DNA of 33,630 bases from Cladosporium sp. IMV 00045 (lineage: Eukaryota > Ascomycota > Dothideomycetes > Cladosporiales > Cladosporiaceae), in NCBI GenBank assembly GCA_001931905.2, contig MSJI02000924.1, positions 105,181 through 138,810 on the forward strand, written 5' to 3'. Position numbers and translations under genes: made by a program. This document shows positions 22,034-32,396 of the stretch, in pieces (position 1 is the stretch's first letter; the number at the start of each line of letters is the position of its first letter). The notes under the pieces are model-generated. The model made no database searches and was not told the DNA's origin. It saw only the letters and a program-made list of their open reading frames with translations.

Positions 22034-24682
22034 ATGGACTTCTGGTCACGGCTGATAGGAGGCTCCTACGCTCCCAAGAAGACTCCCGCACAACACGTCC
22101 ACGACCCTCGTGCCCGCCTCGCTCGCTTTAAGAAGGCGTACGCGGCTGTCCAGCAACTCTGCAATCGCCCACGGAACCTTGCCAGAGAGGCCGCCACGCT
22201 TGAAGACCTCAAGAAACTGTTCGATCGACTTTCGCAGCTCATTCGTGAAGAGACGAGGGCGCCAGCGCCGCATTTGTGCCTGCAGTATGCCGCTTCCAAT
22301 CAGATCTACGTTACCGTCACCAGGGCGGCGATTGTTAGTCACCATGAAGGCGTGGTGCACGCGACGATCAATCTACTAGCAACATTGGTGGACAGTGAAG
22401 AGGAGGACTTCTTGTCGAGCCAGCCTTTCGCTAAGAGCTTGATGCGGTTGGTGACAAGAGTCGTGGACACTGGGCATATTCTCCTTGAGCTGGACACGGA
22501 GACAGCGATACTTGAGCTACTGTTCACAGTCGCCGCGAAGATTCGCTTGCAGCCAGGTATTCTACCTGTGTGGTTCGCATCTTCGTCAAAGCCAGAACTG
22601 GACTATCCCAAGGTCAGGGAGCAGAAGGGGTTTGTTGGCGTCAGCCAAAAAGACGACTTCCCCTTGTGCTATCTCCTGATCGACCGAGTACACCATGACG
22701 GACGAATTGGAGACTTCGCAAGGACTGGCTTGTTATACATTTTCGAGGCAACGGGGCGATCAAAAGATCTTGAAGAATGGGTGGTTTCCAGTGATCTTCC
22801 CACATTGATGGCCTCAGGGCTGGGAGCATTGTACAGCCAGCTCAGTCGAGAGCTAAGCATTCTCCACCCTGATGCAACGCTACCTGCTGTACTTGCTATG
22901 AGCGATTACAGCACAACGCATGCGCGAGCTACGGCAGAATCTGCGTTTTCCGATCGACACAAATCTCACATGGCAACATTCCTATCATATTTGGCTTTCT
23001 GGCAAGATGTGCTCGACCATTGCCGGAGTGGAGACGTCAAGCAGACTTTACTGGACCACTTCCAGATTCTTTTCCTACAACAGCTTCTGTACCCGTCTAT
23101 CCTGCAATCGAGTGATACGGATGCTGGCAGTTCAGTTGCAGTGTTGACGTATGTGACTACGATTCTCGCCGCACTGGATTATCCAGACCTGATCCACAAT
23201 ATTCTGGCATACCTGCTGGCTATCCGAGACGCACCCACACCTGCAGACATGGAACTCAAGGCTGAGCGCAGATCAAGCGAGCCTCCTCGTTCGCCCAACG
23301 CAAACAAACGAAGGCAAAGTCTGATGTTACTTGCAGCCACGAAAGATCCCGAGGATGCCGTCGAGCCAACCCTCTTCAACCTCGTTGACCTGATATCAAA
23401 CAGCTTGCGTTCGAACAACGGTTCGACCGTCTACGCCGCCCTCAGCCTGACATCCACCATCATCAACCGCCAGAAGAAGTACGCCTTCGGCACACTCCTG
23501 AAAGTCCACAAGGTATCGACACATGATAGCCTGCGAATAGTGGGCGCGCAGGAGCAGGGAATCGAAAAGTACAGTGATTTGGCCTTGTCGATTCACGAAC
23601 TTGGCATCGACGAGGCGTACGTTGGCCTCGCAGAAGATGTTCGCCTTGCTATTGAGGCTCAAGCGTTCCCTGTGCAGTCGCTTGGTCAGGAGACTACACA
23701 AAGGTGGGACACTGTCAACATGTACTCACTGCACAAGGAAGATAGCTTCATGCGCCTGATCACGACGTTACTGAGCACGTTTCTCACCAATAGCGTGGAT
23801 GTCAACTTAGCGCTGACGCAAGTGCTCATTTCGATTGCTGCCTGCATCGAAGTGCGTCTTGACGATTGGTTTGCACTGGATGGTCATTCGTCTTCAGACG
23901 GCGCTACCTCCGAAATTTCAAAGCCGTCGTGGCAGTCCTACATGGACGAGGAAGATGATACCGCACTGTCAGCCTTGGCGAAGGCGTCGCACCATCCCAG
24001 TTGGTCGGACGACCGAGCACCTGTCATCTACACAGTCCTCCGATCTCTCGCACATGAGGTAGAGACCGTGCGAGCATCGACACCAAACCTCGACCAGCTC
24101 ATCTCGGGTCGCAAAAACATGCTACAAGCCGCTGATCTGGAAGCTCCACTACCCGAACCTCACTCGCTGTCCGGCAGCCCAATGCCCACGCACTTACACC
24201 CGGTGGCCTCGTCCAAACCACAGCAGCGCGGACACAGTAGAGGGTCAAGTACATCATCTGCAGTGAGAAGGCAGCACAAGGCAACCGACACCCCGTCAGC
24301 TGACCACACCCCAGCGGCCGAGGCCGGAGCATCACCTGACAGTGAGCGGCCCGCTGCTGCTGCTACTGCCTCTGCTGACAACAACGACGGCGTACAATCC
24401 CCAAAGGCCGCGTCACAGTCCCCCACGCCCGCGCCACCGCGCTCCATCTTCCAACCCCCACCGCCAGAGACGCCTTCGACGACCGACGTGCTGATGCAGA
24501 AAATCAGCTTCGGTGGCAACGGCGGCCAGGGCGGTCAGTCTGAAGACGGCGCGCGCACGGCAAGTCTTAACCACATCCTCACCAACATCGTCGTCCTGCA
24601 GGAATTCGTCCTCGAGCTCGTCGCCGTTTTGCAAGTTCGCGCCGCTGTCTTGGGTGAGCGGGAATTGCGGCTTGCCGTGTAA
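22034..24682 (+). CDS. FHIP family protein (FTS-Hook-interacting, RAI16-like)
   Basis: One long exon codes for 882 aa. The ATG at 22034 gives the family-typical beginning MDFWSRLIGG; an open stretch of 86 codons upstream has no ATG and was not included. The N-terminal two thirds are helical and match the retinoic-acid-induced-16-like domain, with stretches such as LLIDRVHHDGRIGDFARTGL and FLSYLAFWQDVLDHC. About residues 690-820 are disordered, rich in Ser, Ala and Pro. The end (LNHILTNIVVLQEFVLELVAVLQVRA) is the conserved C-terminal helix of the family. In Aspergillus nidulans, FhipA with FTS and HookA links early endosomes to dynein; the same cytoplasmic role is expected here. The gene is the last ordinary gene before the RIP-mutated repeats. 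Confidence 0.93.
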   Translation: MDFWSRLIGGSYAPKKTPAQHVHDPRARLARFKKAYAAVQQLCNRPRNLAREAATLEDLKKLFDRLSQLIREETRAPAPHLCLQYAASNQIYVTVTRAAIVSHHEGVVHATINLLATLVDSEEEDFLSSQPFAKSLMRLVTRVVDTGHILLELDTETAILELLFTVAAKIRLQPGILPVWFASSSKPELDYPKVREQKGFVGVSQKDDFPLCYLLIDRVHHDGRIGDFARTGLLYIFEATGRSKDLEEWVVSSDLPTLMASGLGALYSQLSRELSILHPDATLPAVLAMSDYSTTHARATAESAFSDRHKSHMATFLSYLAFWQDVLDHCRSGDVKQTLLDHFQILFLQQLLYPSILQSSDTDAGSSVAVLTYVTTILAALDYPDLIHNILAYLLAIRDAPTPADMELKAERRSSEPPRSPNANKRRQSLMLLAATKDPEDAVEPTLFNLVDLISNSLRSNNGSTVYAALSLTSTIINRQKKYAFGTLLKVHKVSTHDSLRIVGAQEQGIEKYSDLALSIHELGIDEAYVGLAEDVRLAIEAQAFPVQSLGQETTQRWDTVNMYSLHKEDSFMRLITTLLSTFLTNSVDVNLALTQVLISIAACIEVRLDDWFALDGHSSSDGATSEISKPSWQSYMDEEDDTALSALAKASHHPSWSDDRAPVIYTVLRSLAHEVETVRASTPNLDQLISGRKNMLQAADLEAPLPEPHSLSGSPMPTHLHPVASSKPQQRGHSRGSSTSSAVRRQHKATDTPSADHTPAAEAGASPDSERPAAAATASADNNDGVQSPKAASQSPTPAPPRSIFQPPPPETPSTTDVLMQKISFGGNGGQGGQSEDGARTASLNHILTNIVVLQEFVLELVAVLQVRAAVLGERELRLAV

Positions 24683-25150
24683 ACTTTTCTTTTTTTGACT
24701 ACCCCATGGGCAGGGTAGTGAGGCCGGGGTGGGATGATGACAGTAAGGTCAAGTGTGGTTCGGCAGATAATTACTGCTGCTTTGTATGAAGATACCCATA
24801 GAAGAAAAATAAACTTAGAGTTTCTCCCTCTTTACGGTTTGGAAAGTTTGACAGAGAGGTGGGAGTGACGACGCAGTGTTGCACGCGTGGCCCGGTGGCT
24901 TTGAGAGAGGTATTTCCTGGAGGCGCCTGAGAGCTGGAGCTTTTTCCGCGGTTCGTGGTGTACTCGTTGTGAGACGAGGTGTCCAGCCAGCTATCTTGTG
25001 TTTGTTCGGCACTGCGTGTGTGACTTTTGTCTGGACTTGTTCTTTGCTGCTCGATTCCATCATTCGTGCGGTGAAGTTCACGACTATAGGCTCAATGTGA
25101 TAGACGTTGTGACCCACTTTTTGGCTAAAATGCTTAAAGCGACAAGCAAA
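24683..25150. other. 3' flank of FHIP gene up to the RIP boundary
   Basis: Normal base usage continues here, with frequent CpA and TpG. A likely poly(A) signal AATAAA is at 24808-24813. Small open frames are not supported. Depletion of CpA/TpG begins at about 25,155. Confidence 0.5.
24808..24813 (+). terminator. AATAAA poly(A) signal candidate for FHIP gene
   Basis: A canonical AATAAA lies 126 bp after the FHIP stop codon in an A-rich patch. Fungal genes often use degenerate signals, so the assignment rests on position and exact match only. Confidence 0.4.
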
Positions 25151-25154
25151 GGGT

Positions 25155-25856
25155 TCGATCGAAAGCATCTCTTTAGACGTTTTGAGAAGCGCTTCGTCCG
25201 ACTGATCGAAGATCGATCGAAGGGTGCTACCGCCGCTCCGAAGAGCATCCGATAAGCTTTTTAGGTGTAGTCCGCTGCAAATTAGCTTTATCCGTGCTAT
25301 AGGCAGTAGGAGGCATACCTATCGTGTTATTTTTATTTATATTTATAGTATAGATCGATTTAGCTATAGATAAGGAGTTATTTATACTCGCTCTATTACT
25401 CGACGAGGCCTCCGAGGCTCGCTAGCGCCCTAAGGCCTATCTATATAATAGGCATCTATAGTATTTAGATAACTAGTGCGACGTTAAATGCCTTTATTAG
25501 ACTCGGTATACCTCCTATTAATACCTCTAGTTTCACGAAGCGTAAGGTACGGATACTCGTCGTAGCGCTTAATATTACCTTAATCGCCTTCCGTAAGGGC
25601 CTTAAACCGATACTAGATACCGCTCTTTATATAACGCTCTAGAGGCTAGCCTATCCTTTACGACTAACTACTTTAAGTAACGCTTTTAGATATAGCTAGA
25701 GCTATATCTCGGTAGTTATAAACGATATTTATAAGTACCTCTTATAACGCTTCGGAGCGCTCCTTAATTAGTATCTACGGCTACGTAGGTACGAGGTATT
25801 ACGGTCCTTCGCTATTACTATATTAAATAAGGGATACTTAGGTCGTATTTAGGGCT
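25155..25856 (+). mobile_element. RIP-mutated left part of a PIF/Harbinger-like DNA transposon
   Basis: CpA and TpG drop off sharply from 25,155 and are nearly absent after 25,330. From about 25,590 a plus-strand frame shows the N-terminal pattern of HARBI1/DDE_Tnp_4 transposases: LKPILDTALYITL, RLAYPLRLTTLSNAF, VINDIYKYLL, then RRYEVLRSFA and the stretch ending GFI at the chromovirus border. The few in-frame stops are all TAG or TAA. The outer end and terminal inverted repeat of the element were not found. Confidence 0.65.
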
Positions 25857-25862
25857 TTATTA
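25590..25862 (+). pseudogene. PIF/Harbinger-type DDE transposase, 5' fragment
   Basis: This is the N-terminal half of the split transposase. The fragment ends exactly in the GFI(D)G motif, which holds the first catalytic Asp in this superfamily; the reading frame continues on the other side of the inserted retroelement at about 32,618. The pattern of short helical segments before the motif fits HARBI1-like proteins. Stops arise at positions expected for Gln or Trp codons after C-to-T or G-to-A change. It is inactive. Family assignment is from motif recognition, not from a search. Confidence 0.6.
25849..25862. repeat. Left copy of 14-bp direct repeat at insertion site (target duplication)
   Basis: TTAGGGCTTTATTA is found here and again at 32,618-32,631, flanking the chromovirus. 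It partly overlaps the left LTR edge as drawn, because the LTR also begins with TTATTA. The unambiguous duplication is 8 bp (TTAGGGCT), longer than the 4-6 bp usual for Ty3 elements; loss of the TG/CA ends by RIP blurs the exact border. Confidence 0.6.
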
Positions 25863-26077
25863 TAGGACGTAAGGTCTATATCGGAAAACGCTAGGCACGT
25901 AAAGGACTATACGTAACTCGGGGTAGCGTTAACCGCGCTTAGTAGCTACGTACGTATATCCTACGCTTCGTAGGCTTATAGTATATAAAGTAGCGATTAG
26001 TCTTATTATCTAAGTAGCGATTACTTAATAGCCTCCTATACGTTACGAGATTTATCTTTTCGATATTTACTTTATTA
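25857..26077 (+). repeat. 5' long terminal repeat of the chromovirus
   Basis: The 221 bp are repeated at 32,397-32,617 with only two differences, both C/T (25,868 and 25,896). The ends no longer show TG...CA but TA...TA, as expected after RIP. The primer-binding site just inside (from 26,078) could not be matched to a tRNA because of the mutations. Confidence 0.92.
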
Positions 26078-26473
26078 ATTCTAATCGCTCTACCCTTTTT
26101 TCGTAGCCCGTAGGAGCTACGTACGATAACCGATAGCGTACCGCCCCCTAAACGCGTCCCCCTCGTACCTAAGAACGGCGAGATCCTAAGTATCGAATAA
26201 GAGTAAGGATAGGAAGCCTAGGAAGATAAGGACGATATAGACGAGGAGCGGGCGGTACGCCTACGGCGTAAACGCGAGGCGCTATAGAATAGGATAGAGA
26301 TTACTCTCCTAGAATAGTAGCTAGCTACGCTACGTAGGCGTAATAACGTAGGTTATACTCTAGCTAAGTATACGCCCTTTAAGGACGACTAGGCTAGCGT
26401 TACGATAAGCGTACGCTCCGCGATAGCGCGTCGCTCGGGGACCGTAAGTAAGCCGCGGCTAAGGGAGCTAGAT

Positions 26474-29400
26474 ACCTTTAAGGGGAAGACCTTAAAGGAA
26501 GCGAGGGATTTTATCCGGTCTTTAGAACTAGTATTCGCTCTAGCTCCGGAGGTATACTAGACGGATAATAAGAAGGTACTATATAGTATTATATTCCTCG
26601 TAGGTAAACCGCGTAAGACGTAGTACTAGAACTATATAGTATCGTATCTAGAGATATACTTATAGGCGGACTTTAATTCCTTCGTACTAGACGTAGTTAA
26701 GGACCCTATAAACCGTAGCTTAAGTACTACCGTAGCGTACGAGAGTACCCGGTAAGGTAAGAACTAGACGGTTTAAGCGTTCGCTATAGAGTTAGCTACG
26801 CTAGAGGAGTAGATAGATCCGTATACGCTAGAGTAGCGTACGCGCTATCTACTCGTAAAGTTAAAGCCTACGCTACGTACGGTAATTATTACTTACTATA
26901 ATATACTAAAGCGGAGGGAGGACTTAGTATCCCTAGCGACCCGGCTAGAATCCGCGACGAAGAGGCCTAAGGGCGTAGCGCTAGCGTCGAGTAAGCGAGG
27001 AGTACTCGACGTAGGCTATATTAGGTTAAGGAAGAGGAATCGTTTCTCCTCTCCGCTAAACGGACTACCCTCTACTCTAAAGGGAGGTAGTAGGAGTATC
27101 GTAGGCGCCGCGAAGCTATAGGGGAGAGGCCCTAAGTACTATAGCTACTACGAGCGAGGCTATATACGAGGGGATTACCCTAATAGGCATAAATAGTTAG
27201 AAACGGATAAGGCTACCTATACGCGTAAGGTAGTCGTAGCCGGGCCGTAGGATCGTCGAGATCCGAAAGCACGGGGTCTAGCCTAACTAGCTAGCGTACG
27301 GGCCGTAAGGGAGAAGTTACTATAGGAATATAGTAGCTCCTAGCTAGCGAAGACCCTACGAGGCGACGTAGACTCGTAAGGGGGGCGCTAGGCTATAACC
27401 TATATACTAGATAACGCTATAGAAGTTAATCTTATCTCCTAGGCCTTAGCCGTAAGATACGGTCTAGCCTAGACTAAGATACGCCTACCGAGGATAGAGG
27501 GATTCCGGGGCGATAGGGGCTACTACTACGGAGCGTATAGGTTACGCTTATAGATCGTAGACTCCTCGTAGGAGGAGCGCCGTATAGAAGGTATCTTCTT
27601 TAGATATAACCTCGTTAGCCCTAAGGTACTACTAGGTAGGCCGTAGCGTCGTAAGTACGGAGTCGCCGTCGATAGCGGCCGCGACCTCTAGTAGTTCGTA
27701 AAGGAAGGCGAAGTGCCTACGGTACGCGTACGCGACGCGTAGTCTTTCCGTAGGGACCTAAAGAAAGCGACCTAGGTATACGTAGTAACCGCGAGTTAGC
27801 TAGAGGCTTTATCCTAACTTCCGGTAGAGATATAGGAGTATTAAGACGTCCTTACGGAAGGGAACGTAGGGGATCGCCCGCTACCCGAAGGCGTCGAGTA
27901 TACGATTAACCTAGAACTAGGCGAGAGGCCTCCGTTCCGACCCTTATATAACCTCTTAGAGAAGGAACTCGGAGTATTACGGGAATACTTAGATAAAGCT
28001 CTAAAGAATAGGTAGATCTAGCGAAGCGTAAGCGAAGCGGGAGCGCCTATCTTATTCGTACTAAAGAAGGATAGTTCCCTTCGCCTCTATATAGATTATC
28101 GGGGCCTAAACTCGATTAGTAAGAAGAATAGGTATCCGTTACCGCTAATTAGTAAGACGCTAGATCGCCTCGGGCGAGTAGTATACTTCTCGGTTTTAGA
28201 TCTAAAGGATACGTACTATCGCATTCTAATTAAGCGAGGAGACGAGTAGAAGACTACGTTTCGTACGCGCTACGGCTACTTCGAGTATAAGGTTATACCG
28301 TTCGGGCTAACTAACGCGCCGGCTACCTTTTAAGCTTATATTAATAGGGCTTTAGTAGGCCTAGTAGATATCTACTACGTAGTCTACCTCGACGATATCC
28401 TAATCTATAGCGAGTCGCGGGAAGAGTACGTACGGGACCTATACGCGGTACTTACGAGGCTTAGGAAGTTCGCCCTCTACGCGAATCGGAAGAAGTATTA
28501 CTTCTTTACGAAAGAGGTCGAATTCCTAGGGTATACCGTATCGGTCGTAGGCGTAGCGATAGATAAGCGTAGGATAGCTACTATCGAAGAATAGCCTACG
28601 CCTACGAACCTTAGAGAGGTATAGGTATTCCTAGGGTTCGCTAACTTCTATAGGAGGTTTATTCGTAACTACTTAAAGATAGTCGCGCCTCTAACCGCCC
28701 TTTCGAAAGGAGCGAAGGTAGGGAAGAAGCTAGGACCTATCGAATAGGGAGTAAGCGAAGAGTATACTTTCCGTACGGTAAAAGTAGCCTTTACGTAAGC
28801 CCCTATTCTTAGGTACTACGACCCGAAGTATAAACTTCGGATAGAGACTAACGTATCTTAGTTCGCTATTATAGCGATCCTATCTTAACTACTACCCGAC
28901 GGCGGAGAGTAGGCGACCTAGTATCTAATCTCTTTCTAGTTAAGGAAGCTAAACCTAGCCGAGTATAATTATAAGACGTACGATAGCGAGTTACTTACTA
29001 TTATAGAGGGGTTTAAGTAGTTTCGATAGTACCTCGAAGGCGCTACGTATACGGTATAGGTACTAAGCGACTATAATAACCTTCGGGGATTTATAGGGGT
29101 TAAATAGCTAAATAGCCGGTAGGCTAGGTAGGCTACCTTCCTCGCTACTTTCGATTTTACTATCGAATACCGCTCGGGGTCGTCGAACCTAGCGGACGCC
29201 CCTTCGAGGCGCCCCGACTACGACGGCGGGGAGCGTACGCCTACCTATCTACTACTAACCTTATAGTAGAAGCTAGAGGTATAGAAAAGCGAGGATAGGG
29301 TCGTACTATAGCTAGGACGACTATATAAGTATAAGGGTCGTAAGCGCGTACCCGGCGAGTAGTCTTAAAGTTACGACTACTAGGGTATAGTTATAGTAAG

Positions 29401-30900
29401 AGCGATCGTAAACTTAACGGCTAGGTATAAGGATACCTTTAATAATCCGGATAAGGATCTAGTAAGTATAATCCTACTCCTATAGTAAAGGAATAAGTAA
29501 GAGGTCGAAGCGCTATAAAGTCGTAAGCGAATAACTAGCGAGGAGTATACGTAGAGCTAGTATAGGGGTCTCTAGTACTATAAGAATACGCTCTATATTC
29601 TAAACGATAGCGCGACCCGTACGGAGCTTATACGTATCTACTACGACGATAAGCTAGTAGGGTACTTCGGTAGAGATAAGACGGAAGCCTTATTACGGCG
29701 AAAATACTAGTAGCTAACGCTAGCTAACGATATAGTAGAGCGAGTAGTAACTTACTAGACTTATTAAGTTATAAAACCGCGGAGATATCGCCTATAGGGC
29801 GAGGCGTAGGCGTTAAGTATACTAGAGCGACTATAGTAGGAGATTACGATAGATTTTATTACTAACCTACCCCTAGCGAAGTACGAGGGCTAGGTAGTTA
29901 ACGCTATCCTAGTAATCGTAGATCGGTATACGAAGATAAATATCTACGTACTAACTACGAAGCGATACGATAGCGTTACGCTAGCGAGGATCCTACGTAA
30001 CTATATCGTACGTAGGTTTAGAGTACCTCGGGGGATCCTAACGGATAGAGGCTTACTCTTTATATCCTAGTATTAGAGCGACTTCGTATACGAGGCGCGT
30101 ATAAAGTATAAGCTTAGTATAGCGTTCTATCCTTAGATAGATAGATAAACTAAGCGTATAAACTAGACGCTCGAGTAGTACTTACGATACTATAGCTCTA
30201 AGATATAGGATAAATAGGTAGAAGCGCTCTCGTAGGCGGAGTTCGCGGTAAATAATAGCGTATACTAAGCGCTTCGTATAAGCCCTTTCGAGATCCTATA
30301 CGGCTAGTCGCTAGAGATACGTAGACCTCCGATCCGGGACGGATCGCTAGAGGAGAAGGTACCGGCCGTAATAGAGCGTACGAGGGAATTACGAGATACG
30401 TACGAATAGCTTACGAAGCGCTAGCGAGCTTTTTAAGAGACCTAGAAAGCCTATTAGAACTCCCGTACGCGGCTATAGTAGTTTAAGGTAGGAGATAGGG
30501 TGCTTCTATCTACGAAGAACCTACGCCTACTAGGGGTAAAGCGGAAGCTAGACGCTCGTTTTATAGGACCCTTCTAAGTACGAGACGTAGTCGGATCTTA
30601 GGCGTACCGACTAGCGCTCCTAAGCTCGTATAAGATCTATAACGTATTCTACGTCTTACTACTAGAACCTTAGTATTAACGCGTAGGCGAGGAACCGGCT
30701 AACCCTATACCTCTCGTAGAGAATAACGATAAATAGGAAGTAGAGGCTATTAGAGGTATACGAAAGAGGCGAGGCTAATAGTAGTACCTAGTATAATAGA
30801 AAGACTAGCTAGAGGAATACTTAAGCTAGGAGCTAAAGGAGAACTACGCGTAAGCGGAAGATATAATTAAAGTATTCGAAGCTATAGCGCGACGACGGTA
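26474..30900 (+). pseudogene. RIP-killed gag-pol of the chromovirus (one continuous frame)
   Basis: All landmarks share one frame. Gag-like helices begin at 26,474 (FKGKTLKEARDFIRSL). The CCHC knuckle is at 27,137-27,178. The protease region has Asp at 27,410 in LDNAIEVNLIS. Reverse transcriptase runs from about 27,900 with YRGLN near 28,097 and YLDD at 28,385-28,396. RNase H shows ETNVS at 28,844, where Asn stands in place of the catalytic Asp. The integrase zinc finger is at 29,639-29,764, its Asp residues at 29,852 and 30,044 (LTDRG). The chromodomain is at about 30,734-30,830 (EVEAIRG, YLV..KD). No indel is apparent in 4.4 kb. Start and stop codons are no longer readable, so the given limits are those of the recognisable part. 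Confidence 0.88.
27137..27178 (+). other. Former CCHC zinc knuckle of Gag with all four ligands turned to Tyr
   Basis: The spacing X2-X4-X4 of a retroviral CCHC knuckle is exact, with Gly and basic residues in the usual places (YERGYIRGDYPN). The codons at 27,137, 27,146, 27,161 and 27,176 are all TAC or TAT. TGC/TGT to TAC/TAT and CAC/CAT to TAC/TAT are the RIP outcomes, so all four zinc ligands were lost by the same process. Confidence 0.8.
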
Positions 30901-31187
30901 AGGCGTAAGCGAAGTAGAAGCTAACGCTAGGGTATAAGCGTTTAGTAGGAGAAGCGTATCCGAGTTAAAAGCGGATAGAAGTCGAGCCTTATAGTAGTTA
31001 CCTACTCGGTAGGCGTATACGAAGACGTAAGGGATAAGTATAAGAAGCGTACGCGGATAGACTAGGGGTAGAGGAGAGAAAATAAAAGATAACTTTTTAT
31101 TAGAGGGGTATTAGCCCTAGCGCCGTAGCGTAAATACGACGTATACTAAGAGTATACCTAGCGTATTTCGATAGGCTTAGGAGGTTA

Positions 31188-31900
31188 TTACTCCTCTATA
31201 TTACTAATATCGATCTCTTCCTCTTCCTCCTTAACCTCCTTACCCTCCTTACTCTACTCCTCCTTATCGTCCTCGTCGCTACCTACGCGCGGCGTAGGCG
31301 AAGAGCTAGTAGCGCTACTAGCGGGCGTAGAGGGGGCGTCGGTACCTAGAGCTTTATTAATAGCCGCGTTAGCCGCCTCGAGCTTACTACCTACTAGGGG
31401 AGCTCTAAGGAGCTACGATAGCGGTTAGCGTACGCTACGTAGGAGAGGCGAGCGAAGGTAGAGTAAGGAAGAATATACTTATAGTACGGCTAACCTCGAT
31501 AAGGCCGAGGATACCTCTACGGAGGCTCTAGACCTCTATAAGGAGGGCGTCGTTACTACGCGCGGCCGGGGCGGCTACGTAGCTCTTACGCGGCGTAGGG
31601 CGGTCGCCGGTAATCTTATTACGGTTACGGTCTAGGATACGTAACTTAGTAACGAGGGCGGTAGCGGCGTTACGGGCGGTATCGGTACGCTCTTCCTAGT
31701 TATCGTCGCCGCGGCGTATACTCCGCGTATAAGCGTTACGGGCTTACTTAATAATAAGTAAGTCGGGGTATAGCGGCGGCTCTACCGTAACGTACGCGTA
31801 GCGCTAGCGAGTATAGCGCGAATACTTCTTAGAGAAGACGCTAAAAGTCCTATTATAGGGGTTAGCTAGTAAGGAGGTTAGTCGATACTCTTAGGGGAGG
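31188..31900 (-). pseudogene. Antisense coding-like region of the chromovirus (unknown product)
   Basis: Read on the minus strand, one frame is almost stop-free from about 31,900 to 31,470 (for example RLTSLLANPYNRTFSVFSKK and ALVTKLRILDRNRNKITGD). A second minus frame takes over from about 31,470 to 31,190 and ends in a strongly acidic/Lys-rich tail (KEGKEVKEEEEEIDISNIEE) with a stop at 31,188-31,190. The frame change could be an intron or a mutation. The few in-frame stops are TAG/TAA, as expected from RIP. The composition resembles a real protein with a coiled-coil and an acidic tail. I do not recognise the family. Antisense ORFs between pol and the 3' LTR are known from plant Ty3 elements such as Grande and Retand. 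Confidence 0.4.
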
Positions 31901-32382
31901 TATATACGTAGCGAATACGACGCGCGTAAGAATATATACCGCCGAGGTCGTTATTAAGGTACGGGATATACCTATTATAGATAGCTATAGCTAGCTAGGA
32001 GGAAGACATATTAGCGGTAGCGGTACGCGTGCGGGTAGACGGTAGTAATAGTATAGTAAGGGTACGAGGAATATACGGCGCGGTAGTAATATATACGTGC
32101 GAGGATAATATAGTAAGACTACGAGAAAATAATAATAAGCTAGGGGAACGTAGGCGAAACGCTTATATACCGACTACGAAGCCTATTACCGCGGCTACTA
32201 ATAATAATAGTAAGTATTTACCGCGATAATAAAGCCTATATACGCCGCGTATACGTAACGCACCTAGATCGCACCTCCCTCGTTTAAACCTTATAATAAT
32301 CGCTAATTTAACGTATAGGAATAATATACGGTACGTATAGAATAAGCGTACCCGAGAAATACTAGTTACGGATAACTAATAT

Positions 32383-32393
32383 AAGGAGGGAGG
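32383..32393 (+). promoter_or_regulatory. Polypurine tract of the chromovirus
   Basis: AAGGAGGGAGG is an uninterrupted purine run directly before the 3' LTR, in the place where plus-strand synthesis is primed in LTR retroelements. It is unaffected by RIP because it contains no CpA or TpG. Confidence 0.65.
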
Positions 32394-32396
32394 CTA

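Larger units (their letters stand above)
30901..32396. other. Extra region between pol and 3' LTR
   Basis: About 1.5 kb follow the chromodomain before the 3' LTR. The plus strand shows no credible frame; a short open stretch at 32,029-32,229 has no ATG start and no family resemblance. The minus strand carries the antisense coding-like region at 31,188-31,900. The last part is A-rich and ends in the polypurine tract. Confidence 0.5.

Noticed and set aside
818..24682. Secondary-metabolite gene cluster
   Set aside because: Although a dehydrogenase and a Zn2Cys6 factor are present, there is no synthase, transporter or P450; the other genes are housekeeping types.
24998..25255. 85-codon plus-strand frame ending at the RIP border
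   Set aside because: It straddles the boundary between normal DNA and repeat and lacks an ATG at the indicated start; no family resemblance.
32029..32229. Open frame of 66 codons on the plus strand inside the chromovirus
   Set aside because: It begins with GTG, not ATG, lies in RIP-mutated sequence and has no family resemblance; the antisense frame nearby is more protein-like.
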